From Hirudinaria manillensis (Eukaryota > Annelida > Clitellata > Hirudinida > Hirudinidae), in assembly GCA_034509925.1 (NCBI GenBank), contig CM067531.1:3541501-3605500 (forward strand): a stretch of 64,000 bases of DNA, read 5' to 3'. Under the pieces are notes generated by a model. That model was given only the letters and a program-made list of their open reading frames with translations. It ran no database searches and had not been told where the DNA came from. The stretch's first letter is position 1, and each line of letters starts with the position of its first letter. Below are positions 12,518-26,426 of this stretch, piece by piece. Position numbers and translations under genes: made by a program.

Positions 12518-13114
12518 TTAGAAAATAAATTTTAAAACACCTTTGTAACGCAGCCTGCCATTTTTCCACAAGTCCATCTTTCTGAAAAGTTCGTATATTT
12601 CGTCAGGAGAAAGATCGGTGTCATAGGTTCTGATCATCTTTCTGATGTCATCCAAGCAAACAAAGCCGTCTCCGTCGGGATCGAATAATTTGAATTTCTC
12701 GAGGTATTCAGTCTCCATTTCTTCCCTCGTCTTGGCATTGAATAGCAGAAGTCTCTCGAAACCGCTGAAGTTGATGAAATGACTGCCCTCTTTTGAGGCC
12801 CCAACACTCATCCATTCTGTTGCAAAAGTGGCTCAGCAATGATAGATCGTCTAATCTCTACCGTAACCCTTTTGTCTCATATTAGTAGCGAAATAAAAAC
12901 CTTTTTTCAAACTATTTCAACATTTATTACAACTTATAAAAAAAGTTAATTAATTAAGTTCACCGAGTTCATATAGCATGAACTTGATCTCCTTCTTGGA
13001 GGGATTCTGACCGAGCAAACGAAACATGGAACATACCTGCTCCAGGTGAACTTTTCCGGTTGACTCGGGATCGAACATGGCAAATACCTCTTCGGCAGCT
13101 TCACATAAGGTCAT
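12518..13114 (-). CDS. Calmodulin-like EF-hand protein, 149 aa
   Basis: Two exons: 13114-12964 (ATG start, phase-1 donor G|GTGAAC) and 12816-12518 (TTTTGCAACAG acceptor, ends TAA). Joined they give 149 residues, the length of calmodulin. EF loop 1 is DPESTGKVHLEQ, degenerate at the last position. The second hand is barely recognisable. Loop 3, DPDGDGFVCLDD, is a credible Ca2+ loop with Asp instead of Glu at position 12. Loop 4, DLWKNGRLRYKG, has lost its ligands. It is therefore calmodulin-like in architecture but probably binds one Ca2+ at most. No calmodulin-specific sequence is kept, so I give no symbol. Its likely role is an EF-hand regulator or structural light-chain type (inference). 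It lies upstream of CUL5 on the opposite strand. Confidence 0.75.
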
Positions 13115-13389
13115 GATTTAATTTATATGCCGCTTAGTTTTGGATAATTGACGATTAATTAGGAAATTTATATTGCATTCGTTAATAATAAAAAACCTTT
13201 ATTTTTGGGTTGTCAAATATATATTGTATACATATTTAGGACATTTGACGGAATTTTACCAGCTGTTTCCATCTTTGTTAGTTCGCCGAGCTGCCCAGGG
13301 TAAAGTTTGAAATTAGTTTATGAGATAATTTAAATGGTTTTCATTTTTAAACTTGGAAAAATCTCATCCAAGAATCTTATGTTATTCTT

Positions 13390-13521
13390 TCAAAAAATGT
13401 TCAAACAAATCAAATTCTTCACTCGTTCTGAGGCAGTGTCCAATCTTTGAAGAACCTTTTGGTCGATGTCAACGCTATTAACGCGTTGTTTAATTTGACT
13501 TATTACCTCGCTCCAGTACAT
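13390..13521 (-). CDS. Tiny open frame, 43 codons, uncertain
   Basis: ATG at 13521, starts MYWSEVISQIKQRVNSVDID, ends NIF then TGA. It is amphipathic and protein-like but short. A GAG|GTAATA donor-like site follows codon 5. It could be a 5' exon of the EF-hand gene or chance. Confidence 0.13.
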   Translation of the reverse strand: MYWSEVISQIKQRVNSVDIDQKVLQRLDTASERVKNLICLNIF

Positions 13522-14108
13522 TGTCAAATAAATCTTATTTACAAAAACAAAATTTATAAAAGAAAAACTCGTGACGAGCGAACTGAAGTGTAAATAAAAA
13601 GACGTCACAATTTTCAAAAACAAAATGTTTCAAGGTAAAGTGTTTTAAATATTTAAATAATTAAAACTAAAAAAAATATGTCACGAATTTTGTTATTTTT
13701 AGTCTGCTTATGGCATTATCATTAAAAATAAAAATGACCTTAGAAATCGGATCGACGGGTCAAAAAAATTTCAAATGAATTTTGGAAAACTAGAAAAATT
13801 TGGTGATTCATTTAGAATATCCTGAGACGCTTTGTAGCTGGTTTGTCAGTAAGAATTCAATTAAGACACAAGAGAATAACTTGGGCAGATGGCAAAATTA
13901 ATTAACATAACAAACATAAAAACATAAAAATAGTAGTGACAAATTTCAAGTCAGTTTTAGAATAGTGTTAAATTTATGATAGAAGTCTCCAGGAGTAACT
14001 GAAACGATGGGACAAAGTTTGGTACCAGCATTTTTCTTTCTTCAATAAGAATATTTCAGGGGTGCGCTATAAAAGACTTTCAGAATTTTCACATCAAATA
14101 GGTTTAAG
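13522..14108. other. Intergenic, CUL5 upstream region
   Basis: AT-rich. I see no clear TATA box or conserved element, and no gene. Confidence 0.4.
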
Positions 14109-17100
14109 ATGGCTCAGGTTTAAGAATACTGATGGTTTAACAGTTCATAAAATCCCACTAATTTAGTTTCATAATTCCCATAATTTAACATTGCTGATAT
14201 TTTTCTAATCAAACCATTTTAATTGTACTTCTAATGATCGTGTCCAAAAACACTTTTCCAAAAATGTCTTTTCTGCAAATTTAGACAAATGATTTAACTA
14301 ACATAATTTAGGTATTATTTCCTGATTATATTTATTGTTTTACTTAAACTTTTTATCAAGTTAGAGCAATTTGTTGATCTCTTCTGCGAAAGAGTGACTG
14401 TCTTTTATTATCACCAGTTGTCTGCTAACTATTTTTATTAAAATTTAATAAAATATTAGCCTTTTATGATTAGTAATTTAAGCAAAAGTTGCAGAACGAA
14501 TAAATCTGCTTTTTATAGGAAAGTGTTGAGAGGTCCATTGTTTTTATCTAAGAAAGTGTTTTGAAAATCTCATCGGAATGCTGAAGGTTGCTTTGTTAAA
14601 CAATCTTTTATTTCCTTTTCCAACTAGGGTTTATCACAATCTTTGTCAACCGTTTGCCGACACTGATAACATTTGTTATTTAATTGGCAGATGTATATTT
14701 ATTTGAGCGCCCTCATGTCAAGTCCATAATTGCCTTGAAAGGATAATATCTAACAAGCTTTTCATCTATAAGCAAATTGTTGAAATAGACAAACATATAC
14801 ATTTTGAAGTGACTTTTAATTAACGTTCTAGCAACTAAATCTGCAATTTGAAGACAAATGGCCATTGATGAGACCTACCGTGTTAAAACTTCTACACCAG
14901 GAGCATGTTTCTAGAACAGAGTGGCAGGATTTGTTCTGGTAATTTAGAGAATGCAACTATAATCCAATTCATTTTTAATTTTCATGTTTACAATGCTTGT
15001 CTTGAGGTCTGTTCATTCTGTATGCTTGTGGGATGAAAAGGGAGCAGCCAAGGTTCATAAAGCACTGGGAGATGACATTTTGAGTTTCATCACAGGAGCT
15101 CAAGCAGTTTGTTTTGTATTTCAATTTCTAAGTTTGGAAGTGGTACCTGAGTGATGATTATCTGTCTAGAGAGTCCTGCTGCACCAAGAAGATTCTGCCT
15201 TATTGAAGGCTTATATAGCAGAATGGAGCAAGTTTTTTACTCAATGTGATTACTTACCAAAACCTTTCAACCAACTGGAACTCACGCTGACTGGAAAGTC
15301 GGGAAGCAAGCAAAATCGATCTCAGAACGACGAAAGCATCGTTCGAAAGGTTGGCCAAAAATGATTTTAAAAGGACGGTCTGACAATATGCTTTGTTTTA
15401 AATCAAGCATGATAAAGCAATTATTATTTTGATGTTATTTCATATATCTTTTATTTTTTATTTACCATTATGTTATATCCATGGTAATGCCTGTAACACA
15501 TTGTTTTGTCTCATCTTTAACCAGTTATCTGTGATAAATTAATAGAGGTCACGGCAGTTTTTAGCTTGTCTAATATGATTTGCAGTTGATGCTTGATAGT
15601 TGGAACCAAAACATCTTCTCGAACATAAAGTTCCGACTCCAGGACAGTGCCATGAAGTTGGTTCATGCCGAGAGGAACGGGGAAGCCTTCGATACTCAAT
15701 TGGTCATCGGAGTTCGAGAATCTTACGGTCAGATGTGCTTACCAGTTGTTTACATCTAAATTGTTGAAATTCTACAAAAAAAAATGTCTCATGAATGAAT
15801 TTGTGATGGCATTAACATGATGACATAAATTGTGTTATGAATTATTTATGACTGATAAAAACAATTACTTGATAAATTAACCAATTAATAACCAATTTTA
15901 CAGTCAATCTGAGTAGCAGCAACTGTGATGATAAGCTGAAGATTTACAAAGAAAACTTTGAGAAGTCATACATAGATGCAACAGAATCATTCTACAGAAC
16001 AAAAGCCCCTGAGTACAGGTCTGTCTTTTTATTCTTTTGTTTCCTGACTTCATTATTCTTCATTCATTCTTTATGCTTGGAGGAATTGTTTGCATAAAAT
16101 ATCTTTTTAGTAGTTTATTTACAATAATTTCTGCCTGGAAATGTTGTCTAACGTGTTGTTGTTGTCGTCTAATGTGTTGATGTTGTCTAATGTGTTGTTG
16201 TTATCGTTGTCACCTTTGTTGTTTTGTGAGTTGTCTGAAAAAACTTTGTGTTTCCACATTGACACCATCATGTGTTGGCATTTTTAGGCAACTTATGAAT
16301 TTACATTGAGATCCCAGCACTTGACCCTCTTCATGTCATTTTATGCAAGAAGCAACAAAATGCTTTGACAATATTTTTATTTATTTTTTTTTATCTCACT
16401 TCTCAGTACTTAAGTGGGCATCGTTTGTTAAGAAGTGGCAATGTTTGCAACATTAATCATTAAAAAGATGTTGTTGTAAAAAAAAAATAGTTAATAATAA
16501 TAATAATAATGATATTAATAGTAACAATAATAATGATATAATCTTTCCTTATTTAGTTCAAATGTTTTGGTATACTGGAAATACTTGTTGTTTCATAACT
16601 TTCTTCTAAATTGTTTACAAGTGTTAGGGTTGGGTTCTTATCAACGGGGGTCCCCTATTTTTGATGATTGGTGCTATTAGAATTTAAAACTGCTATTATC
16701 CAATGAACCATTTGTCGATTTAAGGAGCCTACTTTCGAGTTTCGACTGTCCTTCTCGAAGCACGAAAACTGAAATAATAGTTTCGCCCGGCGAGGATAGA
16801 AATTAAGTTATTAATCACAGCACGGCAAATTGCAGTAGGAATGCAGGAGTTGAATGTGCAGTGTTATTTATCAATGTTGGTTTATCATTTTCTCTCTTTT
16901 TTATGTTTTGCTATTTTTTTTTTGGTCGAACAGGCAGGCCAACGGAGTTCAAAATTACATGAAATATGCAGACGCCAAACTCAAGGAAGAGGAGAACAGA
17001 GCTCTCAGGTACCTCGAGACGAGGAAGGACTGCAAATCCGTCGACACGGTGCTGACGATGATGATGACGATGATGACGATCGTGGTCGTCATTGAATTCT

Positions 17101-20100
17101 ATTTATATTTAATCTTTATTATTTAACTAATTCGACAGCTCGTCAACTGTTGCGTGAACGTCCTGGTCACGGACCACAAAGACGAGATTATAGCCCAATG
17201 CCCTCTCATGATCCAGAATAACGAAACCGATAGTAAGTGGTTTTCCAGAAATTCATGTTCGTCTGTTGCCTGTCATGTGATCAATTGATCTGTAATTGTT
17301 GGCAATTAAACTTTTCATGAATATTAATGAGGATGATCCTGTTTCAAAAAAAAAATAAAAAAGTAACCACGCATTAAAACTCTAAAACTCTGTCGACAGG
17401 AAATGCTCAATCGTTTCAAACTGTTCAAAGTTAAATTAATTATTTAAATTAAAATTAATTATTTACATTTGAATTAATTATTTAAATTATAACTTGTAGT
17501 TATTAAAATTACAGTCAACATTTTGCAACCAAAATTATAAGCCAAATAATTGGCTCAATTGCAAGCGATTCCCATAGGTTTCCCAGACTCATTTAGCGAG
17601 TCTCGGCACAACAACAACAACAACAAAAAATGAAACAAGAAACATAAACATTAAAACATTCTCGTTCCTTCGTTCTGCAAATAACATAATTAGCAGATGC
17701 CAGGAGATGCCTCATGATGCAGCACACTTCAGGTCTTATTGCTTCAAATGATAGTTTAAAAGTGTACCTTCTTCCAATTAAATTGAAATTATTTAAATTT
17801 AAATAATTTAAATTATTATTTTAAATTTAAGACTTCTACTCAATTCATTCCAATTAAGTTGTTTCACATTATTGGCCGACAAAATGACCTGCTTCTTGGA
17901 ACATCTTTTTGCATTGAAACTAGTTGCATTGAAATTAGTTGTTGGTGAAAATTGAATCAACAATTTAGAAACGCTAGAATCATAGCCGATAGAACTTTAA
18001 TAAAACAACGAAATAAATTTAATGATAAACATAATTTAAATTTAATGTTTCCTTAATTAATAGAGAACAAATTAAGAGCATAAAATCTTGTAGAAATCCT
18101 TCTGGTGACCGTTTGTTTCAGCACGAATTTGCCATGAGCTCCGAGGGGAAGAACCCGTGGTCTTAAATTTTGCACACGTTCTTGATTCGAAAACATGTTG
18201 CATAAATCACAGGGGTCATCACCCTGACCTAATTGATCCTTGTTCAAACGAAATCAAATCAATATTCATTAATTAATTTTGATTAATTTTTAATTTAATT
18301 CAATTAACTCTGTGCAGAGCTGAAGCTCATGTTCAGTCTTCTGGATCGGATCGAGAACGGAATTGTGGACATGCTTAGGTACTTGGAGGAGCACATAAAA
18401 CATCAGGGCAAAGAAGACATGAAGGCCGTGGCAGACATCATCACGACCGTGAGTAGATTAGAACTTTGCTTGCATAGTCTTCCATTTTTGTCCTGAAGGA
18501 AAGGCAGACGTCAACAATGATGAAATGAAATGTTCCGTCTTGAAGTTGATGGACGTTCTCGTAATTTTTCAGGATTCGGAGCAATACGTTGAGAAACTCC
18601 TGGAGTTGTTCAACCGCTTCAGTCTCCTGGTGAGGGAGGCTTTCAACGATGATCCAAGGTTCCTCACTTCAAGAGACAAGGTACTCGCTTTTTGTTTTGT
18701 TTTGTTTGCTGGATGTTTGTATTGTAACCAAATTAACTTTGCATAACTTTCGAGATGATTATGTTAATGTATTTAAGGCAGTGTAGTTATGTAGTTAAGT
18801 ACTAATTAACTCTTCATCATTTTCAGGCATTCGAAGAAATTGTAAACGATACGTCCATTTTCAAGTTGGAACTCATTTCAAAAAACAAAGGGTGAAATAA
18901 ATAAATGAATAGAAATGAATATATAATGACCATTTGCAATGATTTATAAAATGCTTTTTTAAAAAAAAATACCTCATTAATTATAAGACATTTCATCATC
19001 TTCTGTTCGCATATCTCAAAGGTTAATCATCTCAACAATTTAATTGAAGGGTTGCCATAGCAAAGCCATTGCAACCGGAATCAAAATGTCCCGAGCTGTT
19101 GGCGAATTATTGCGACATGCTTCTCAGGAGAACCCCGGTCAGCAGGAGATTGACTTCGGAAGAAATAGAAAAGAAACTCAAAGATGTGGTGAGTTCCACC
19201 AAAAACTAACATTCTATGGAACGTGTTAGATCCGATCGAAGCCCAAGTCGACTTGTTCATTGTTGTTGTTGTTTGTCAAATTTTGTTTGTCGTTATCAGA
19301 TGCATTGTATTTTTCGTTTACAGCTGTTGGTTCTGAAATACGTAAAGAACAAGGATGTGTTCATGAGATACCACAAGGTTCATCTGACCAGGAGACTGAT
19401 ACTTGAGTCATCTGCTGACAACGAGAAGGAGGAAAACATGGTCGACTGGCTGAGGGTGAGTCGTGTTTGAACTTCGGAGGTCACGGCATTTGACCTTTGT
19501 TTGATGCCTGAATTATGAGTAATTACTTAAAGTAAAAGTCTATCGAGTGTTGAGAAAGTAAATTTGAAAAATTTCTTAAGTATCCACTCTTGGTGTTTTT
19601 TTTTACAACTTAAGTAAGGTATGGATGATTATAATTCATTTATTTATATTACTTAATTGTTGCACGAAATGTTCATTCTGCATTCAAGGAAGTAGGTGTT
19701 CCGGCAGACTTTGTGAACAAACTGCAGAGGATGTTCCAAGACATCAAAGTCAGTGAGGACTTGAATCAGGAATTCAAGGAGGCCCACAGGAACAACAACG
19801 AAAGCCTCGCCGACTCCATAAACATAAAGATCTTGAACGCCGGGGCTTGGGCGAGGAGCAGCGAGAGAATTGCCGTGACTTTGCCGACGGAGCTCGAAGA
19901 TTACATTCCTCAAGTCGAGGAGTTTTACAGGCAGAAGCACAGGGGAAGGAAACTCCAGTGGCATCACTTGATGTCCAACGGCACGTTGAACTTTGCCAAC
20001 AAGGTCGGAAAGTTCGAGCTGGAGGTCACGACCTTTCAGATGGCGGTCTTGTTCGCCTGGAACGAAAGACCGAACGAAAAGATCAGCTACGAGAGCCTGA

Positions 20101-21206
20101 AACTTGCCACTGAACTTCCAGACTCGGAGTTGACTAAGACTTTATTCGTGAGTTTCACTTTCATTTCATTTTAGAGGTAATTCTCCATTAATGATTATTA
20201 TTTAATAATATAACAATTACAAACCTGGTCTTTTCAAATAAAAGAATTTGAAATGTGCAATTGTATTAAATTCTCATGTAAAAGTGCAGGGAAAATATTA
20301 ATCAAAGCTAATATTTGTTTAGGAATAATTCAATGCTAATTAATCTGCCTCACATGCATTGACATTAAAAAGAATGAAAAAAAGCAAGTGCTTTTGTTTG
20401 TTGTTTATGTTTGTCGCAAATGTTTGCTTCACGGACAGAGTCTCGTTCAATCTCCAAAGTTCAAAAGGCAGGTTCTTCTCTGCGAACCCGAGGCAAAGAA
20501 GTTGGCGGACATCGGCGAGAGCTCCATATTTTGGGTCAATCAGCAATTCTGCGTCATGTGAGTCCGAAATCTTGATCGCGACGATGACGTCGTTTTTTTA
20601 ATTCATTCCACGTTTCTCGCGACAGCAAAAACAATAAACCTCAAACCAGAGGGAAAGTGAGTCTGATTGGTAGACTTCAACTGTCAACAGAGAGGAGCAA
20701 AGAAGAGGATGGAGAAAGTATCATTCAGTTGAGGATACTCAGGGTCCAGGTATGAGTTTATGAACTTTAATTCTTGTGATGTTGGCAATCTTATCCTAGC
20801 AGAAGCTAACAGTAGTTATTGTTCTTGACTAATTACCACATTCTAATAATTTGCTTTGTCTGTCAATTAATCTACTTAATTTGCATCATTCTGAAATTAA
20901 TTAATGATGAATTTGTCTGTTTGGTCTGTCGGTTCAATTTGGTTTTGATTTTCTCCCACAACTTCTAAGTGGGACTTGAGAAAAATGGATTAAGTTCTTT
21001 TGTTGTGGCAGGAGGCGATTGTGAAGATATTGAAGGTGAGGAAAACAATCAGCAACGCTGCTCTCCAGACGGAACTCGTGGAGATCTTAAAGAACATGTT
21101 TCTACCTTCAAAGAAACTCATCAAGGAGCAGATTGAATGGCTCATTGAGCACAAGTACATGAAAAGAGATGATGACAACATCAACCAGTTCATCTACATG
21201 GCATGA
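14109..21206 (+). CDS. CUL5: Cullin-5, scaffold of CRL5 ubiquitin ligase
   Basis: Exons: 14832-14938, 15007-15106, 15170-15349, 15586-15727, 15904-16018, 16934-17048, 17139-17232, 18318-18448, 18573-18680, 18827-18891, 19050-19188, 19324-19455, 19689-20147, 20439-20557, 20626-20749, 21012-21206. All phases agree. A first coding exon of three codons (ATG GCT CAG, 14109-14117) fits the frame but is weak. The full model is 777 aa; human CUL5 is 780. Landmarks include LQFEDKW near the start, NGVQNYMKYADAKLKEEE, DDPRFLT, NKDVFMRYHKVHLTRRLIL, MFQDIKVSEDLNQ and the cullin-homology WHHLMSNG. The C-terminal winged helix has IVKILKVRK, with the neddylation lysine region, and ends INQFIYMA, as in CUL5. 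The N-terminus binds Elongin BC/SOCS-box adaptors and the C-terminus binds RBX2 (family knowledge). It functions in cytosol and nucleus. Confidence 0.97.
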
Positions 21207-22437
21207 GATCTACCCACCCAACTACCCATGTTCACCATGTTCCCTCACCTCCTCATCATGCTTTGAGTTCATCTATGCATATCTCTGCATTTTCTTTCTC
21301 ATTAGTTCCCTTCCCATTGAAGTTATTATTATTATTTTTATTATTATCATTGTAATAATAATGTGATTTATTAAATGTTCAATGAGTGTAAATATCTTCA
21401 GGGAAAGTGGATCTTTAAATGAGAATCATATAAATTTTTTTAGTGTTTCAATGTTTCCATTTGCAAGAGATTGCAAAGTTTGCAGGGCGCAGACTGTATT
21501 TGCAATTGGTTTTTGCAATCTCCCTCATACTTAACCCCTCCTCCTTCTTTTCCTGCTTTTCGATGCTTCACTGTTAGCAAGTACTTTACTGATAATACCT
21601 GTTTGATATGATGGTTTTTGATATTATAACATCATGCATTGTGGATTACCATTGTTTAGCATAAACAAAAACCAGTATTTATACTCCATCAAAATTCATG
21701 TTGCAAACTGGTGGAGTATGGAAATGCTATCTCATTTTTTTTTAAACTTGAAATAAGAATGAATATCCTTTGTTATATAATGTAGACAGTTTCTGTCACT
21801 TTTGGTCGGCATAAGGCTGGCCGCGTTTGTACAGATTGTAAATAGTCGTTGAAAATACGCGAACGAATGTAGTGTGATTAACCCTTTGCCTTTCCTCATT
21901 CAGTTTCTCAAGGGTGTCGCTTGTAAATATTTTATGCGTCGTGCATATTTCATGCTATAGTTAATTTGGTTTGTTGCTTGTTAGTTGTGTGGTCATTTGA
22001 AAAGTCAATAATTCAATAACAGCTTCTGATAATTTTTTTTTATTTTATCTTAAAGTGTTGGATCAGACTCGGTTTGGAAGTGGGATGGCGGAATGGTGGA
22101 ATGGGAATGGCGTCTCAGTTTAAAAAAAAAACGCGAGAATATCGTAGGTCGCAAGCTGCTAACTGCGGAGTTATCTCATTTGAAGTTGCTTGGTCGCTTT
22201 CAAGGGGGTTTGGCGGGCACTCCCCAAGGGGGGGGGAGCCGCTTATCTTTGCTGAATAAAACCTAATTATTTTTATAAATTTATTACTTGAAATAAACGT
22301 CAATATAATTAATTTTATTACTTCAATTTTAATACTTTTTATTATGGCTATGTGTTATTCAGAATTAGGTATTGTTCAAGAGTTGTTTATTTTGAACGAT
22401 ATTACAGATCGCTTGCTTTTGTAAACAAATTCAAATA
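21207..22437 (+). other. CUL5 3' UTR and CUL5-GLE1 spacer
   Basis: After the CUL5 stop comes an AT-rich stretch with a short ATT run (21325-21360). AATAAA occurs at about 22254-22259 and a second AATAAA at about 22292, either of which could end CUL5 transcripts. No other gene is seen. GLE1 starts about 150-180 bp further on. Confidence 0.45.
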
Positions 22438-25400
22438 ATGGACGAGTATAATGTAATTCAAGCTTTAAAACTCACACCAAAAGGCCAATTATATGACAAA
22501 ACCATATCGCCAAATGTCAGTGGCAGTAGCTTTGATTATTTTTTTGCAATGACACACCTTAAATTAAATTGAAACTAAATTAATTTTAGAAATCAGACGT
22601 TGAATATGTCTCGCCATCCGGTAATTTTGAGATTAAGAAGTAAGAGCGATCCAATTGATATTTTGTTCATAATAACTATGTGAATCAAGCAAAAGTCTTG
22701 CTAACAATAGTTTTTTAATCAATTGAATAATTATTAATATGTTTGGGCTCTCACAGAGAGGTCCTAATTTATAAAGTTAAAACAGCACCTAGTTTCACAA
22801 TACAAAATTAAAGTGAAAGGGCAAAACTAAGTTATTTTTTCAGATATTTCCCAATGCAGTGCATCTAATAGCAAAAATTAATTTTTTAGACATTTCAAAA
22901 CAGAAAAACATTCTCCTGGCTATGAACAGAAATCTGTTTCCTTTGAAAAAACTTCAAAGCATGAACATGAAAGTTCTTTAAACCAGTCTACAAATTCATT
23001 GGAGAATTATGATTTAACTGGACTTTTTCTACAAGCAAGCAATAATGGAATACATGAGAAAGTGATGGTGTGTACTTTGTTGAACTGCATTGTGAGTCAG
23101 GCACGATATGACGAGTTATTAATCCCGTTCTCAACAGATATTTGTTACAAATAAACAAAGAGAATTTGAGGAAAGAGATAAAGAATTGTATCAAAACACG
23201 TCCTTGTATGAGAAAATCGTCACAGAGGAATACAAAAGGAAGAACCTGCAAACAGAAGCAGAAGAAAAAGAATTTGAAAAAATCTAGTTTGTTTAATTCA
23301 TGATTATTTATCATCTTTATTTGATGAAATTGGAATTGGAATAACATAAATTTGTCATTATCATTCTACTTCAGTGTTGAAGAATTAGAAAATAAGCAGA
23401 AAATGTTGAAAGAACGACATCACAGGCATGCCAAGGTAAGAAAGCATAACAAACTTAATTGCATTATGCTTTATTATAATAATAAAACCTAATTTTTGCT
23501 ATGCTACAAAAATACATGATACAATTTGTATTGCATAATTACATTCTTGACTCCAACTTTTCAGCTTTTAGATCGACAGAACAGCGAGGCAAGGAGCGAA
23601 ATACAACAGAGGGAACTGCTCAAGTAATCTTATTTGAAAGTTCATGTATAATTTCTGAGTATAAGTAATTCCCTATAATTTCTAACCTAGGAAAAAACAA
23701 CAAGAAAAGTATAAAAATGATTTAAAAAAGGAGATTGATGGAGCAATACAAATGGAGCAGTTATTGATGTCCCATATTTCTGAAAGTGAATTGTTTGACA
23801 AGTTAACTCCAGCATTGAAAAGCGCTCCTCAAGTCATGAAGCACATCCTTCAGAAATTAGCAAAACTTTCTGAAAAAGAAGACCTTACTCAAGATGACTT
23901 GAACACGGCTTCGATTCTTTCCTCTGAAGCAAGGAAAATGCTGTCAATTGTGGCTGCCAAAACAGGTACCTTGATTAGTTCCATCATATTACGTGATAAA
24001 TATTAATGGATTTTTTAACATGTAAACTTAATCAATTCAAACGTTCCAGCTGAACTTAAAAAGTTGAGAGAGGAAAATGCAGGAAAGAAACTGCTTGAGC
24101 AGGTTTGTTGAATTTTTCTTGTGATATGTTGTTTGAATCGTTCATTGGTGCAAACACCGATTGGTGATCCCTTCACAATGCAATAAGAATTTCAAGATGG
24201 AGATCATCTTTAATTTTAGATTTAATTTGATCTTCAAATAAGCTTGTAATGTACTTCCATTGTTTATGTGGCATTAGTGACTTAATGCAGTTCAAGACTT
24301 AGAAATGGAACACTAGCTTATTGACATTAATGTCTTTTATGTTCTACTCTGTCTTCAAAGTTTCAACAAGTGCTTAATTTCCAGACAAAGACTGATGAAA
24401 ATCTGACCAAGGCGGCACCAAAGTCCGGCACTTCAGACTTGAAAGTTGCTCAGATACTTGAGAGGGGCTCAAAGGATTATTACAAATGTCTGCAACTCAT
24501 CTCTGACAGTGAAGATTCATTGAAGGATTTGAGTGAGAATTTAAAGGTATGATAATAATATGATTCAAATTAATATAAGTATGTCTCGTGTATGCAAATT
24601 ATTATTATTACTAATTATTACTAACGTATTGTAAAAAGTAATTAAATACTATTTGTTGATTATAATTTACATTTGTAATCCATGCAATAGTACAAGGAAT
24701 TGAAAGGAAAGCTGTCGAAAGTTGTTCTTGAAACACTCAGCACTTTGGACGATCACAATTCGGCCACTCTTGTGAACTTTCATCAAAAATTGCACAGGTA
24801 AATCAATCATACTTGTTTAGATTATAATATTACCAATTACATGATTGCATTGGTCGTTTCAGATTGTTTCAGGGAGAAGTAGTGGATTTGCCAGGGGGTG
24901 AGGAGTTTGTTTCAGTCAAAGATCACCCCTCTGCTGCCCTGTTTTGCATGAGCAGATTAGCCAAGAAGTTTGTGGTAAGTAACTTTGTATAGGACAAAGT
25001 TATTTCATTGTAAACTGTGTTGTTAATTTATCATTTATTTGTGATTCATTTGTATTAATTTTTGTAACTAATTGCATATTGTTTACTCTATTTATTGAAA
25101 ACATTTTTTATTTTTCCAAAAGGTGTATGGAGAAAAACCAAAATCTTCTGAAAATACCAAGTGTCTTGCAACACTGGCAGCCAGTTTGTGGCATTATTTT
25201 CCCATCTTTGGTGAACTCTTTCTTGCAAACATGGCCATTAAGTGTCCATTTTCTGTTCCTTATTTTGGAGGGAACGAAACCAAGTCCGACATGGAGCGCT
25301 ACAAGTACAGTTTAATTTGAAAATGACTGATTAAATTGTAATTTTCCTGTTTGTGATGATTGTGATTAGCTACTATTAAATTGTTTACAGGTTCCTGGGT

Positions 25401-25811
25401 TACAATATCATGTCTGGTGAGCTGGAAAAAGAAGATAGGTATCTGAAAAGAATCTCTAACATCATTTCCTTCTATGGTTCTGTGCTCATGGCAAAACCTC
25501 TTCAGCTGAACTTTGCATCAGTAGATGCCTTTCATGCTGTTAGTGTAAAGAGAGCCTGGGAATGGCTTGCAATGGTACTCTCCAACGACCCGATCTGTGA
25601 AATTTCGGCTGCAATTTTATACTCCTTCTTGACTTCTGTGGCAAAGGAATTGTCACTTTGCTATGGAAGGCAGTTCAAAAAAATCTTGCTATTTATTGAA
25701 AATGTCTACTTACAAAGACTAGAACAGGTTGGCCAAAAGGATAACATTATCAAGCACAACTTGATCGAGTTTTTAGAAAAATCGTTAGGCAAGAAAATCT
25801 CAAAGATCTGA
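22438..25811 (+). CDS. GLE1: mRNA export factor GLE1
   Basis: Exons: 22438-22515, 22590-22639, 22890-23067, 23138-23286, 23375-23435, 23565-23623, 23691-23965, 24050-24102, 24385-24546, 24691-24797, 24863-24974, 25123-25304, 25391-25811. All phases agree, giving 628 aa (human about 698). The N-terminal third is divergent. Residues about 100-230 form a charged coiled coil (EELENKQKMLKERHHRHAK). The C-terminal half is the GLE1 domain, with FCMSRLAKKFV, CPFSVPYFGG, GYNIMSGELEKEDRYLKRIS and AWEWLAMVLSNDP matching conserved positions. GLE1 with inositol hexakisphosphate activates the DEAD-box helicase DDX19/Dbp5 at the cytoplasmic face of the nuclear pore (family knowledge). The ATG chosen is the first in a frame that splices cleanly. 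It ends about 270 bp before a polyadenylation signal. Confidence 0.95.
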
Positions 25812-26077
25812 TGGAAGATACCAGTACCCATAGGAAAAATTATTTACTGAGTTTGGTTTTATTGCACGTCAAAATTCCTCCAGAGGAGGCATTATTTGAA
25901 ATTGTCTCAAAGAATGCAAAATCAAGTTTTTTTTTTAATGTCTGAAAGGCTGGAATTTGCAAATTAAGGGGTTAATGAATTATTTTCTGATATTGGCCTT
26001 CTATAAACCTATATGTTCTCCTCGTGTACTTGATTTTGTTCGAAAAATTGATTGAAGAATGTAGATATTGAGCGCCA

Positions 26078-26083
26078 AATAAA
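26078..26083 (+). terminator. Polyadenylation signal AATAAA of GLE1
   Basis: A canonical hexamer lies about 267 bp after the GLE1 stop and before the convergent minus-strand gene. Confidence 0.6.
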
Positions 26084-26426
26084 TCTTTTTAACTTTGTAT
26101 TAGTACCTTTACACCTACTTTGAGCCTAACAGCGAAATAATTGAAAGGGGAACTTTTAATTTCCCTTATGAAATTCACTAAGTGCATATTGCATAACTTG
26201 ATTGACAATCTGGCTTTGGTCGGTTAATGGTCTCCCAAAACAGGTCTGACTAAAATGCTTGAGCCAACTCACGTTTAATGATGTAATACAAACGTCTAAA
26301 ACAAGCATTTCATAAATAAAAACAATTAAATAGGTGTTAAGAGGCAAAACTCAGGTAAGAAGTTTGGACAAATGAATCCTTAGTAGCGAGTTAATTGCAT
26401 GGTTTGGCAGTTCCAATTCTCTCCAC

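Noticed and set aside
15517-15699. Minus-strand open frame in the CUL5 region
   Set aside because: It is the complement of the CUL5 exon at 15586-15727, whose plus-strand translation matches cullin-5 residue by residue.
19653-19967. Minus-strand 104-codon frame and plus frame at 19847-20113
   Set aside because: Both are other-frame readings of the large CUL5 exon 19689-20147.
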